Assembly (NCBI RefSeq): GCF_026619435.1 | Contig: NZ_JAOVZQ010000001.1 | Location: forward strand, 3,541,501-3,605,500 | Source of the DNA: Hoeflea ulvae | GTDB lineage: Bacteria > Pseudomonadota > Alphaproteobacteria > Rhizobiales > Rhizobiaceae | Length of the DNA: 64,000 nucleotides | Direction of reading: 5' to 3' | Shown here: positions 37,199 to 45,427 of the stretch, piece after piece | Position numbering within the stretch: the stretch's first letter is position 1 | Layout: every line of letters starts with the position of its first letter | Made by a program: the position numbers and the translations under genes | Notes under the pieces: generated by a model | Told to the model about the DNA's origin: nothing | Databases searched by the model: none | Seen by the model: the letters and a program-made list of their open reading frames with translations, nothing else

Positions 37199-37350
37199 TC
37201 ACCGCCCCTCAAGCGCCAGATAGACCGCATGCGCCATCATCACATCGAGATGCGCGTCGACGCCGTCCTTGAACATGGTGATCTCGTCATCGGCGCGGCG
37301 ACCCGCCTTGCCCTACACCAGATCATGCATGCCGCCTTGGATATCGGCTT
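37199..37350 (-). pseudogene. Ornithine cyclodeaminase C-terminal fragment with in-frame stop
   Basis: About 150 bp encode the last 50 residues of an ornithine cyclodeaminase-like protein (DEITMFKDGVDAHLDVMMAH, AVYLALEGR, stop). They align without gaps to the end of the intact gene at 41095-42030. The glutamine codon of the shared HDLVQGKAGR becomes TAG at 37313-37315. The rest of the gene is missing. It marks the right side of the accessory island and is a divergent relic, not a recent copy. Confidence 0.8.
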
Positions 37351-37393
37351 TCACCGACGTGTATTGAAATGATGCGAGATCAATGCCGCCCCC

Positions 37394-38005
37394 TCACCCG
37401 ATCGCCTCGACAATCCTGCGCAGCTCCGCCGTCTTGGCGCCCAGCAGCAGCACGCTTTTGAGTGCCGCCTTGGGGTCGGCGGTTCTGAACAGGAGGCCGT
37501 TTTCGCGGAAGTCGCGGTTGATCACCTGCTGGGGTTTTTCGCCGGTCTGCTCGCGTTTCATCGCCACCGCGAAATACATCCGGGCGTAATTGGGATCGAT
37601 GCGCTCGAAGAAATGCTCGTCCGCGGTGATGTCGGCCCAGAAATTGGCGATGTAGAAGCCCCAGCTCACATCCTTGTATTCGGCAAAGTCGGTCTTCGAC
37701 GCGGTCACATGGACATAGCCGAGATGCGGCGCGGCAGCCAGGGTCTTGTGAAAGATGACCTTTGGAAACTTGATGTCGGCGTGGAAATTGTTGAGCCGTT
37801 CATGGGTCTTCTTGCCGACATTTTCGAGCCGGATTCCGGTCCGCTCCGCGACCTCTTCATCGGTCAGGAAGCGGCGTTCTTCCTCGATCCAGTCCTCCGG
37901 GCTGCGGACAATCCGTCCGGTGCGGAGGAAGTTGGTGTGGACCGCCACTCCGGGACCGGAAGCCTGCCCCTTGGCCCTGGCCGCGTAGTATTTGAACTTC
38001 GACAT
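37394..38005 (-). CDS. Hypothetical protein
   Basis: A 203-residue soluble protein that I do not recognise. It begins MSKFKYYAARAKGQASGPGV and has WIEEERRFLTDEEVAERTGI, VSWGFYIANFWADITADEHF and PQQVINRDFRENGLLFRTAD. It has no signal peptide or membrane helix. Base and codon use look like the chromosome rather than like the adjacent island genes. It stands alone, with 166 bp before the SLC13 gene. Confidence 0.7.
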   Translation of the reverse strand: MSKFKYYAARAKGQASGPGVAVHTNFLRTGRIVRSPEDWIEEERRFLTDEEVAERTGIRLENVGKKTHERLNNFHADIKFPKVIFHKTLAAAPHLGYVHVTASKTDFAEYKDVSWGFYIANFWADITADEHFFERIDPNYARMYFAVAMKREQTGEKPQQVINRDFRENGLLFRTADPKAALKSVLLLGAKTAELRRIVEAIG

Positions 38006-38171
38006 GTCGAATACGCGCTCTGCTTGAATGGGTGATTCTATGATCGCACAGTATCCATGAATACTGCAGGTCCAGCAGAAAAGGGCAATATGCTGCGGGC
38101 TTATCCCTGCATGATCACATCACGAAACATGCGGCGGCTGTTTCTGGCCGCGGCAAACTTGTCTCGGCTCT

Positions 38172-39980
38172 TCAAATCCCCGCAAAAGCCCAGATCGCCA
38201 GACAGCTCGCGACACCGACAACGACATTCATCACCAGCCCGACCTTGAGGAAATCGGCGAAGCGGTAATTGCCGGCGGCATAGACCAGGGTGTTGGTCTG
38301 GTAGCCGATGGGGGTGGCGAAGCTCGCCGAGGCGCCGAGCATGATGGCGTAGATCAGCGGTTTCGGGTCGATGCCGAGCGAATTTGCCAGCCCGATCGCC
38401 ATCGGGGTCAGGATCACGGCGACGGCATTGTTGGAGATCAGCTCGGTCAGCACCGAGGTCAGTGCATAGATGGCAAACAGCACCACCAGCGGCGAGACGC
38501 TTTGCAGGAACGGCGTCACCGCATCGACCAGGCTCTGGACCACGCCGGTGTTGTCGAGCCCGCGGCCGATGGCGAGCATGGCGAAGATCAGCACCAGGAT
38601 CGATCCGTCGATGGATTTCCAGGCGTCCTCCGCCTCGACGCAGCCCAGCAGCAGGATGACGCCGACGCCGAGCAGCGACAGGGTGACGATCGGCGCCACA
38701 TTGAAGATCGACAGCACGATGACGGCCATCATGGTCAGGATCGCCATGCCTGCCCGGTGCCGCTTGTAGGGCCTGAGTTTCGGCGCGGTGGCGGCGACAA
38801 AACTTTCCGACTGCAGGATGTCGGCGAGATCGCCGGGGCTGCCTTCGAGCAGGATGCGGTCGCCCGCCCGCAACCGCACGCCGGCCAGCTCCGGCCCCGG
38901 ATTGTGCCTGCGCCGCGAGATGCCGAGCACCCGCACGCCGGCCTTGAACCAGCCCAGATCGCGCAGCTGCCGTCCGCTGCTGCCGGCGTCGCCGGCATAG
39001 ACCGCCTCGAGCTTTTCGGTCTTTTGCTGGTCGTCGGACGACAGCAGCGCCTTGAAATAGCCCAGCACGTAATTGGGGTGATCGCGCAGCGTCAGCAGCT
39101 CGGACTGGTTGGCATGGAAGATCACCCGGTCATTGGTGTCGAGTTCGAGCTCGGGGTCGGGCTTGAGCCGCTCGTTGCCGCGCAGAATGCCGAGCACGCG
39201 GGTTTTCGACAAGGCGCTGAAATCCGACAGCGCCCGGCCGGTGGAGCTGCCCTCGGCCTCGTCGTCGGCGGGCGCGATGATCTTGACCTCGGACATGAAC
39301 TGCGTGGCGCTGTCATCGATGGCGTCGCCCGAGACGATATGGGCGGGCAGGAGTTTCGGCCCGAGCAGCAGCAGGGTGAGCCCGCCCACCACCAGCGCCA
39401 CCAGCCCGAAGGGCAAAAGCTCGAGCATGCGCATCGGCTCCATGCCCTCGCCCTGCGCCACGCCATCGATCAGCAGATTGGTCGAGGTGCCGATCAGCGT
39501 CAGCGTGCCGCCGAGAATGGCCATGTAGGACAGCGGGATCAGCACCTTGCTCGAGGCGATGTTGAGCGCCGCGGCCATTTTCGAGATGATCGGGATCAGC
39601 ACGATCACCAGCGGCGTGTTGTTCATCAGGCCAGATGCAAGTGCGGCGCCGAGCAGCAGCAGCACGATCGCGATCGGTCCGCGCCGTTCCGACAGGCCAA
39701 CGAAATAGGACGAGGCGGCGTCGAGCACGCCGGTGCTGACCAGCGCCGAGGACAGGATGAACATCGCCGCAATGGTGATCGGCGCCGGATTGGAAAACAC
39801 CGCCAGCGCCTCTTCGGTCGAGACATAGCCGAGCAGCAGAAACGCCGCCGCGCCGGCGGTGGCGACGGCTGCGGGCGGCAGTTTCTCGAACAGGAAGCCG
39901 AGGAAGACCAGGCCGAGGATCAGGGCGGAGAGACCCGAAGGCGTGTCTCTCATGAATTCGGCGTAGAAATTCTCAATCAT
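38172..39980 (-). CDS. SLC13/DASS family anion permease with two TrkA-C domains
   Basis: A 602-residue membrane protein. The N-terminal half has the DASS helices and the TTP-like anion motif (MAILGGTLTLIGTSTNLLID). Residues about 210-390 hold two cytoplasmic RCK_C/TrkA-C domains (NDRVIFHANQSELLTLRDHP; LRAGDRILLEGSPGDLADIL). The C-terminal half has the second repeat (LTSVLTELISNNAVAVILTP; ATPIGYQTNTLVYAAGNYRF). Such permeases carry sulfate or dicarboxylates with sodium or protons. A single gene with its own promoter. Confidence 0.93.
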   Translation of the reverse strand: MIENFYAEFMRDTPSGLSALILGLVFLGFLFEKLPPAAVATAGAAAFLLLGYVSTEEALAVFSNPAPITIAAMFILSSALVSTGVLDAASSYFVGLSERRGPIAIVLLLLGAALASGLMNNTPLVIVLIPIISKMAAALNIASSKVLIPLSYMAILGGTLTLIGTSTNLLIDGVAQGEGMEPMRMLELLPFGLVALVVGGLTLLLLGPKLLPAHIVSGDAIDDSATQFMSEVKIIAPADDEAEGSSTGRALSDFSALSKTRVLGILRGNERLKPDPELELDTNDRVIFHANQSELLTLRDHPNYVLGYFKALLSSDDQQKTEKLEAVYAGDAGSSGRQLRDLGWFKAGVRVLGISRRRHNPGPELAGVRLRAGDRILLEGSPGDLADILQSESFVAATAPKLRPYKRHRAGMAILTMMAVIVLSIFNVAPIVTLSLLGVGVILLLGCVEAEDAWKSIDGSILVLIFAMLAIGRGLDNTGVVQSLVDAVTPFLQSVSPLVVLFAIYALTSVLTELISNNAVAVILTPMAIGLANSLGIDPKPLIYAIMLGASASFATPIGYQTNTLVYAAGNYRFADFLKVGLVMNVVVGVASCLAIWAFAGI

Positions 39981-40175
39981 GCAATCGCCCGGGGCTCAAG
40001 GTGCAGCTTTTGACACAAACGCACTGGCCGCCCCGGAGTTGCGTGGCGCAAGGATTTATTCGCGGGCGGCGCGAGCGGGATTGAGCCACGCACCGCCGCC
40101 GCTGCCGGACCGCCTGGATCCGGCCTCAGGGATCGTGACGTGCGGCGCAGGCCGCCGGACGACGACAGGGCCGGA

Positions 40176-41030
40176 CTAGTGCTGCTGCGCGCCCAGCGCC
40201 GCGAAATAGTCGTCCCAGCTCTGGTGCGGTCGCCCGGCTGCGGTGGTGAAATCGCTCGGGTTGTCATTGGCGCCCTCGCGGATGCCCTGGTAGATGCCTG
40301 CAATGACCGTGCCGATGAATTCGCCCAGTTCGGCGATGCGGTCTTCCCGGTAAGCCTCGAACGGCATCGGGCGGTAGACCAGTCGGGTGCCGAAGGCCCG
40401 GTTCATCAACGCCGCAAGCTCGGCCTGGGTCAGCAGCGCGCCATGAAGATTGTAGGTCTGGCCATTGTGCCGGGCTTCGGTCAGCATCCGCGCATAGGCA
40501 AAGGCCAGTTCCGGGCGGGTGGTATAGCCGCAGCGGCCGTCACCGGCGCAATTGGCGATCTCCCCGGCCTTCCGGTAGCTGTCAATATAGTCGACATCGG
40601 GTTCGATATAGATGCCGTTGCGGCCGATGACCCAGTCGAGACCGCTGTCGCGGATATCGGCCTCGGTCTGGCGGTTGCTCTGGATGACGGGGGAAAATGC
40701 CGTGCCCTGCTCCGCGCCCTGCACGCTGGTATAGACGATCTTCGCCACCCCGGCGGCCTTGGCGGCATTGATGACATTGCGATGCTGGCCGATGCGGTCT
40801 TCGGGCGCCGTCATGCCCGACACCAGCAACAGGGTATCGACCCCGGCCAGCGAGGCGCGAAGCTGGTCGGCATCATCATAGTCACCGGGGCGGACATCGA
40901 TCCCCATATCTGGCGCCTTGCCGGGGCTGCGGGCCAGGCCGACAATGGTCTCGCCCGTGTTCATCCCGATGAGCGCCCCGGCGATCGCGGCGCCAAGCTG
41001 GCCGGAGACTGCGGTTACTGCAAGTGTCAT
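40176..41030 (-). CDS. NmrA/QOR2-like NAD(P)H-binding reductase
   Basis: A 284-residue atypical short-chain dehydrogenase: LAVTAVSGQLGAAIAGALIG is the dinucleotide loop, then VDTLLLVSGMTAPEDRIGQH, KIVYTSVQGAEQGTAF and SGLDWVIGRNGIYIEPDVDY. It resembles the quinone reductase QOR2 (YtfG) group. The start at 41030 follows AGGATG. It lies 64 bp after the ornithine cyclodeaminase stop on the same strand and may be co-transcribed. Confidence 0.85.
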   Translation of the reverse strand: MTLAVTAVSGQLGAAIAGALIGMNTGETIVGLARSPGKAPDMGIDVRPGDYDDADQLRASLAGVDTLLLVSGMTAPEDRIGQHRNVINAAKAAGVAKIVYTSVQGAEQGTAFSPVIQSNRQTEADIRDSGLDWVIGRNGIYIEPDVDYIDSYRKAGEIANCAGDGRCGYTTRPELAFAYARMLTEARHNGQTYNLHGALLTQAELAALMNRAFGTRLVYRPMPFEAYREDRIAELGEFIGTVIAGIYQGIREGANDNPSDFTTAAGRPHQSWDDYFAALGAQQH

Positions 41031-41094
41031 GGGTTCATCCTGTGTTTTTCGAATGCGTTTGCGGCCTGCGCGGCCCGCTCTCCGTCGCCGGGTC

Positions 41095-42030
41095 TCACCG
41101 TCCTTCAAGGGCCAGATGGACTGCATGGGCCATCATCACATCCAGATGGGCGCCGCCGCCGTTCTTGAACACGGTAATCTCGTCGGCGGACTGGCGTCCA
41201 GCCTTGCCCTGCACCAGATCATGCATGTCTCCCAGAATGTCGTCCCTGCTGATGGCGCCCGAGGCCATCGGGATCATCACCTCGCCGATATGGCCGATCG
41301 TGGTGGCAAGGCTGTCGACGAACAGCCGCCCGCGGGTGAGCGCCGCATCATCGGCCTCGCGCATATCAGGTGTATAGGCGCCGACCAGGTCGACATGGGT
41401 GCCGGGTCTGAGCGCCTCGCCGCGGATCAGCGGCACCTTGGTCATGGTCGCCGAACAGATCAGATCGGCGCGCGACACCGCCTCGTCGAGATCGGTGACC
41501 ACCTCGACGGCGACGCCCTCAAGCGAAGCCGCCAGTTGCTCGGCCCGCTCCGGGCTGCGGTTCCAGATCATCACCGTGTCGAGCGACGGCCGCACCGCGC
41601 GGTGCGCCGCAATCAGCGGACCGGCCATCGAGCCGGCGCCGGCCATCAGCATGGTCTTGACGTCCTGGCGCGCCAGGCAGGACGCGCCGAGCGCGGAATC
41701 GCCCGCCGTCTTCCAGGCGGTCAGGTCGACGCCTTCCAGCACCGCAACGACATGGCCTTGCGCCTCGTCGAACAGCAGCACCTGCCCCTGCACCGAAGGC
41801 CGCGCCGGTTCGGCAGACGGATTGTCCGGATAGATCGTCACCGCCTTGACGCCGGAAGCCAGGCCGGGGATCCAGGCGGTGCGCACCAGCATCTTGCGAC
41901 CGGCATTCTCCACCAGCGAATCCCGCAGATCCGCCGGCTCCATCAGGTGGCCGGCGCGCAGGGCCTCCACCGCAAATGGCCAGGAACAGACCGAGCGGAT
42001 GTCGTCTCCGGTAACAATGCGCATGTTCAA
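41095..42030 (-). CDS. Ornithine cyclodeaminase / mu-crystallin family protein
   Basis: A 311-residue enzyme. The NAD-binding region has KTMLMAGAGSMAGPLIAAHR followed by VMIWNRSPERAEQLAASLEG. The substrate part includes AWIPGLASGVKAVTIYPDNP, and the C-terminus reads HLDVMMAHAVHLALEGR. Family members deaminate ornithine to proline or act as ketimine/alanine reductases; the exact substrate is not clear. A broken relative is at 37199-37350. Confidence 0.9.
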   Translation of the reverse strand: MNMRIVTGDDIRSVCSWPFAVEALRAGHLMEPADLRDSLVENAGRKMLVRTAWIPGLASGVKAVTIYPDNPSAEPARPSVQGQVLLFDEAQGHVVAVLEGVDLTAWKTAGDSALGASCLARQDVKTMLMAGAGSMAGPLIAAHRAVRPSLDTVMIWNRSPERAEQLAASLEGVAVEVVTDLDEAVSRADLICSATMTKVPLIRGEALRPGTHVDLVGAYTPDMREADDAALTRGRLFVDSLATTIGHIGEVMIPMASGAISRDDILGDMHDLVQGKAGRQSADEITVFKNGGGAHLDVMMAHAVHLALEGR

Positions 42031-42200
42031 TCCTTTGTGTGAGCGGGCCGAAAATCTGCCCTCGTTCTAATCCGCCCGGCGCGGCTTTTACAAGCTCAGC
42101 CGGACCGGTGCCGCCACTGATGCAGGCCGAAGCCATGCCCAGGCACGAAACTGCCGGCGACAGTGTCACCGGCAGCTTTTGCGCAACGGAGTCCCGCAGC

Positions 42201-42638
42201 CTACTTTTTTGTGGTCTGGGTCATCGCCTTGCGGGCTTCCTCAAGCGTTTCCTGCATGTTCTGCTGCAGAACCTTGAAGGCTTCGGTGGAGGACGACTGC
42301 GCCAGCGCGGCAATCTCGCTGGTATTCTTGATTGCCATCTCGAAGGAGCGCTTGGCAAATTCGGCCTGCGCCGTCATCAGCGATTGCGGATCGCCGCCGG
42401 CCTTGAGATTGTCGGCCATGGCGGAAATCTCGTCCAGCGCCTGCTGCACCATTTCGCGCTGCCGCGCCATGATGGTGCTGGCGCCCGAGCCCGCGGTCTT
42501 CGACGCCGTGTCCAGCGCCTCGAGGTTCTTCTTGTGACGTGCGACCAGCGCTTCGAGATCCGGCGACGGCAGCTTCATGTCCTTGCCGAAATTCATGAAC
42601 ATGGACACCATGTCTTCGGTTGGGTTTTTCTCGGCCAT
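42201..42638 (-). CDS. Phasin family protein (granule-associated)
   Basis: A 145-residue helical protein of the phasin_2 type: VSMFMNFGKDMKLPSPDLEA, LVARHKKNLEALDTASKTAG and EEARKAMTQTTKK. Phasins coat polyhydroxyalkanoate granules. The start at 42638 follows GGGAG. It is divergent from a second phasin, and a TGC-rich operator-like site lies between them. Confidence 0.9.
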   Translation of the reverse strand: MAEKNPTEDMVSMFMNFGKDMKLPSPDLEALVARHKKNLEALDTASKTAGSGASTIMARQREMVQQALDEISAMADNLKAGGDPQSLMTAQAEFAKRSFEMAIKNTSEIAALAQSSSTEAFKVLQQNMQETLEEARKAMTQTTKK

Positions 42639-42841
42639 TGTGTTCTCCCGGTTGCGGCGGCACGGGTCCGCCTGTTTGCTGCTTCGTCCACTATACAGAT
42701 CCTGTGCCCGGAGCCCGCATGCATTTTTGGCGCAAGCTCCGGGACACAAAAAACCAGCCTCCCATGGCCGGGTCACAGCAGCATGACGGCGCCCGGCGCC
42801 AAAGAAACTTCCGCCAGAGCCTGAGAGCCCCTTGAAGTTTA

Positions 42842-42856
42842 TGCTGCACTGCAACA
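42842..42856. promoter_or_regulatory. PhaR-like operator between divergent phasins
   Basis: TGCTGCACTGCAACA is a near-palindrome with the TGC-N3-GCA core reported for PhaR/AniA repressors of phasin genes. It lies about 95 bp before the rightward phasin and about 205 bp from the leftward one. A 12-of-15 match recurs at 44264-44278. Confidence 0.55.
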
Positions 42857-42949
42857 TATACCATGCATCGCCACTCGCGCGATACCAGATCACAGCCCCG
42901 GGCCGCACCGGACGGGGCATGACCCATTGCTCAACAGAGGATGACCGAC

Positions 42950-43456
42950 ATGACCAAGACCACCAAGACATCGAACGCCAAGACGACTGCCGCCGACGCA
43001 ACCAATGACGCCCGGACCATGATCATGGACGCGGTTGAAAACCTGCAGGAAAAGATTGCCGTGCCGGAAGCCGCCCGCGACTTCGTTGCCCAGCAGGCAG
43101 CCACCGCGCAGCAGCGCACGGAAGCTGCCCAGCAGAACGCCGCCGAACTCAATGCCGAGACTGAAAAGGCCGCCGTTTCGCTGATCGGCAGCTATGCCGG
43201 CTTCACCAAGAGCCTGATCGACATGACCACCGCCAATGTCAGCCACGCCTTTGCCACGGTCGAAAAGATCGCCGGCGCCAAAACGCTGCCCGACGCGATG
43301 AAGATCCAGGCCGAGTTCGTCCGCGACAGCTCCAAGGCCAATCTCGACCGCTTCAAGGAAGTCTCCGAAACCGCCACGGCGACAATGGCGCAGGCCACGG
43401 CAAGCGCACGCGACGCCGCTGCCAAGGCCCTGGCCCAGGGCCGCACCGCCGCCTGA
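42950..43456 (+). CDS. Phasin family protein
   Basis: A 168-residue helical protein rich in alanine and lysine: ENLQEKIAVPEAARDFVAQQ, AATAQQRTEAAQQNAAELNA and SLIDMTTANVSHAFATVEKI, a standard phasin. The second ATG (42950) is preferred because AGAGG lies 9 bases upstream; the ATG at 42941 touches it. The gene ends just before a strong terminator. Confidence 0.92.
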   Translation: MTKTTKTSNAKTTAADATNDARTMIMDAVENLQEKIAVPEAARDFVAQQAATAQQRTEAAQQNAAELNAETEKAAVSLIGSYAGFTKSLIDMTTANVSHAFATVEKIAGAKTLPDAMKIQAEFVRDSSKANLDRFKEVSETATATMAQATASARDAAAKALAQGRTAA

Positions 43457-43480
43457 TCCGCCACGCCACTGACCAATACG

Positions 43481-43519
43481 AAGGCCCGGGACACGCAAAC
43501 CGTCTCCCGGGCCTTTTTT
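43481..43519 (+). terminator. Rho-independent terminator after phasin
   Basis: The 11-bp perfect stem AAGGCCCGGGA / TCCCGGGCCTT (43481-43491 and 43505-43515) has a 13-base loop and is followed by a run of six T. It closes the phasin transcript. Confidence 0.9.
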
Positions 43520-43610
43520 CATCCTGCTTCTGCAGGGATCAAGCATCATTGGTTTTCAAGGGCTTGCCGGAAGAGCCGGACTCACATTGCCAACCGCTTG
43601 ATTCAATCTC

Positions 43611-44213
43611 TCATGACAGCGGATTAGCCATTTCGGGCGCCTCGCCCACCGGCAGCGGCACCGGATAATTCTGTTTCGCCACATGCCGGCCGGCCAGCCG
43701 CAATCCTTCGGCGACATTGATGCGCCCGACGGACTGATCGCCGGCAAGCTGCATCCGGGCGCCAAAGCGCCGCGCCAGGGCTTTCATCGCCTGGTTCTGC
43801 CCGCCGGTCTCGACGATGATGGTGGAGATGTCATTCTCGGACGCCGCCCGCAGCAGGGCCTTGAGCAGGATCGTGCCAAGCCCCTTGTGGCGCCAGTCAG
43901 AGGCCACGGAGAAGGCCGATTCGCCCTGCCCCGGCTCGATCTGCCCACCGGTGTGCAATTCGGCCACGGCGACCAGATGATCATCCTCGAAGGCGCCGAT
44001 GACGATCGCTTCATTCAGCGACCGGGCGATATAGCGGTCGAGCCAGTCATCCGAAACCAGACCGTTGAAACGGTCACGGAAATCTTCGAAATGCAATTCG
44101 TGGATATGGTCGCGAAACGCGCGTGCGTCGGACGGGCCGAGATATCTCAGCTTGACGTCCTCGCCGAGGGCGAATTGCGGTGTGCGCTGCTTGAACAGGA
44201 ACTTCAGAAACAT
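43611..44213 (-). CDS. GNAT family N-acetyltransferase
   Basis: A 200-residue acetyltransferase: VKLRYLGPSDARAFRDHIHE, AIVIGAFEDDHLVAVAELHT, then the acetyl-CoA loop SVASDWRHKGLGTILLKALL (V/xxxRxxG pattern as WRHKGLG). Resembles the GNAT module of acyl-CoA synthetase-like regulators. Substrate unknown. A PhaR-like dyad lies about 50 bp before the start. Confidence 0.88.
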   Translation of the reverse strand: MFLKFLFKQRTPQFALGEDVKLRYLGPSDARAFRDHIHELHFEDFRDRFNGLVSDDWLDRYIARSLNEAIVIGAFEDDHLVAVAELHTGGQIEPGQGESAFSVASDWRHKGLGTILLKALLRAASENDISTIIVETGGQNQAMKALARRFGARMQLAGDQSVGRINVAEGLRLAGRHVAKQNYPVPLPVGEAPEMANPLS

Positions 44214-44263
44214 GGTCGACCTCCAAAGGTCATTCCTCCCGAAATCTCCAGACCCTCACCTAA

Positions 44264-44278
44264 TGTTGCGATGCAACA
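44264..44278. promoter_or_regulatory. PhaR-like operator upstream of GNAT gene
   Basis: TGTTGCGATGCAACA is a near-perfect dyad matching the phasin site at 42842-42856 in 12 of 15 positions. It lies in the promoter region of the GNAT gene and suggests that gene belongs to the granule/carbon-storage regulon. Confidence 0.5.
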
Positions 44279-44492
44279 ATATCAAGACACGAATTCGTGA
44301 CGCCGGATATATCGCGTGTGTGCGCGATGTTTTTCGGACTATTACCTCTGGCTGATGCAATCAACCGGCAAGCCGGGGAGAGAATCGGCCCGCCGACGCT
44401 TTCATTTTGACCGGGCCGGTCCATTCTGCCATTGCAGTCGGACCCAAGAACTCCCGCCGTGACAGCGGCAAAACCCCCGCACTGGAAATCCC

Positions 44493-45389
44493 GTGATACC
44501 GCACATCGCCAAGGACAGCCGGGCCAATCTGCTCGGCAGCATCTGGATGGTCGCCGCAATGGCGATATTTGCCATTGAGGATGCCCTTCTCAAGGCCGCA
44601 GCGCAATCGCTGCCGGTCGGACAGGTCCTGATTCTGTTCGGCATCGGCGGCGCGCTGGTCTTTGCCGCTGTGGCGCGGTTCACCAATCAGCCCCTGTTCA
44701 TTTCGGACGTGATATCCAAACCGATGCGGATCCGGGTGGTTTTCGAGATCACCGGGCGGCTGTTCTACGTGCTGGCGATTTCGATGATACCGCTGTCGGC
44801 GGCAACCGTGATCCTGCAGGCCACGCCGATTGTGGTGGTCGCAGCCGCGGCCCTGATCTTCGGCGAAAAGGTCGGATGGCGCCGATGGACCGCGATCGTC
44901 ATGGGGCTGGCGGGCGTTGTCATCATCATTCAGCCGGGAACCGAGAGTTTTTCGGTGCTGTCGATCCTTGCAATCATCGGAATGATCGGCTTTGCCGGGC
45001 GTGATCTCGCCAGCCGCATGGCGCCTGCATCGCTGAGCACCGTGCTTCTCGGCCTCTATGGGTTCCTCTCCGTCATCGTCGCCGGCGCATTGTTCTCGAT
45101 CTGGCAGGGTGCAGCTTTCAGGATGCCGGATATCGAAACGTCAGCCTGTCTGGCGTTGGCTGTGCTGGCTGGCGTGGCAGCCTACTCGTCGCTGATGAAG
45201 GCGATGCGCTCGGGCGAGGTCTCGGCTGTCACGCCATTCAGATACACCCGGATGCTGTTCGGCATCGGCCTGGGCGTGCTGGTCTTCGGCGAGACCCTGA
45301 GTGTTGCGATGCTGACAGGCTCGGCCCTGATTGTCGTCTCCGGGCTGTTCATCCTCTGGCGCGGCAGGGCCGTCCGCGCACAGGACTGA
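44493..45389 (+). CDS. DMT-superfamily (EamA) transporter
   Basis: A 298-residue membrane protein with about ten helices in two EamA repeats: LGSIWMVAAMAIFAIEDALL opens repeat 1, and TVILQATPIVVVAAAALIFG with EKVGWRRWTAIVMGLAGVVI follows. The C-terminal repeat ends TLSVAMLTGSALIVVSGLFI. Starts with GTG. Different from the paralogue at 19115-20005. Substrate unknown. Confidence 0.9.
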   Translation: MIPHIAKDSRANLLGSIWMVAAMAIFAIEDALLKAAAQSLPVGQVLILFGIGGALVFAAVARFTNQPLFISDVISKPMRIRVVFEITGRLFYVLAISMIPLSAATVILQATPIVVVAAAALIFGEKVGWRRWTAIVMGLAGVVIIIQPGTESFSVLSILAIIGMIGFAGRDLASRMAPASLSTVLLGLYGFLSVIVAGALFSIWQGAAFRMPDIETSACLALAVLAGVAAYSSLMKAMRSGEVSAVTPFRYTRMLFGIGLGVLVFGETLSVAMLTGSALIVVSGLFILWRGRAVRAQD

Positions 45390-45427
45390 CCCTTTCGGCG
45401 CAATTCGGGCGGTTTACGGCCGCCTGC

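Noticed and set aside
38502..40013. Plus-strand open frame of 503 codons
   Set aside because: Antisense to the SLC13 permease; composition is rich in H, Q and R, typical of a shadow frame.
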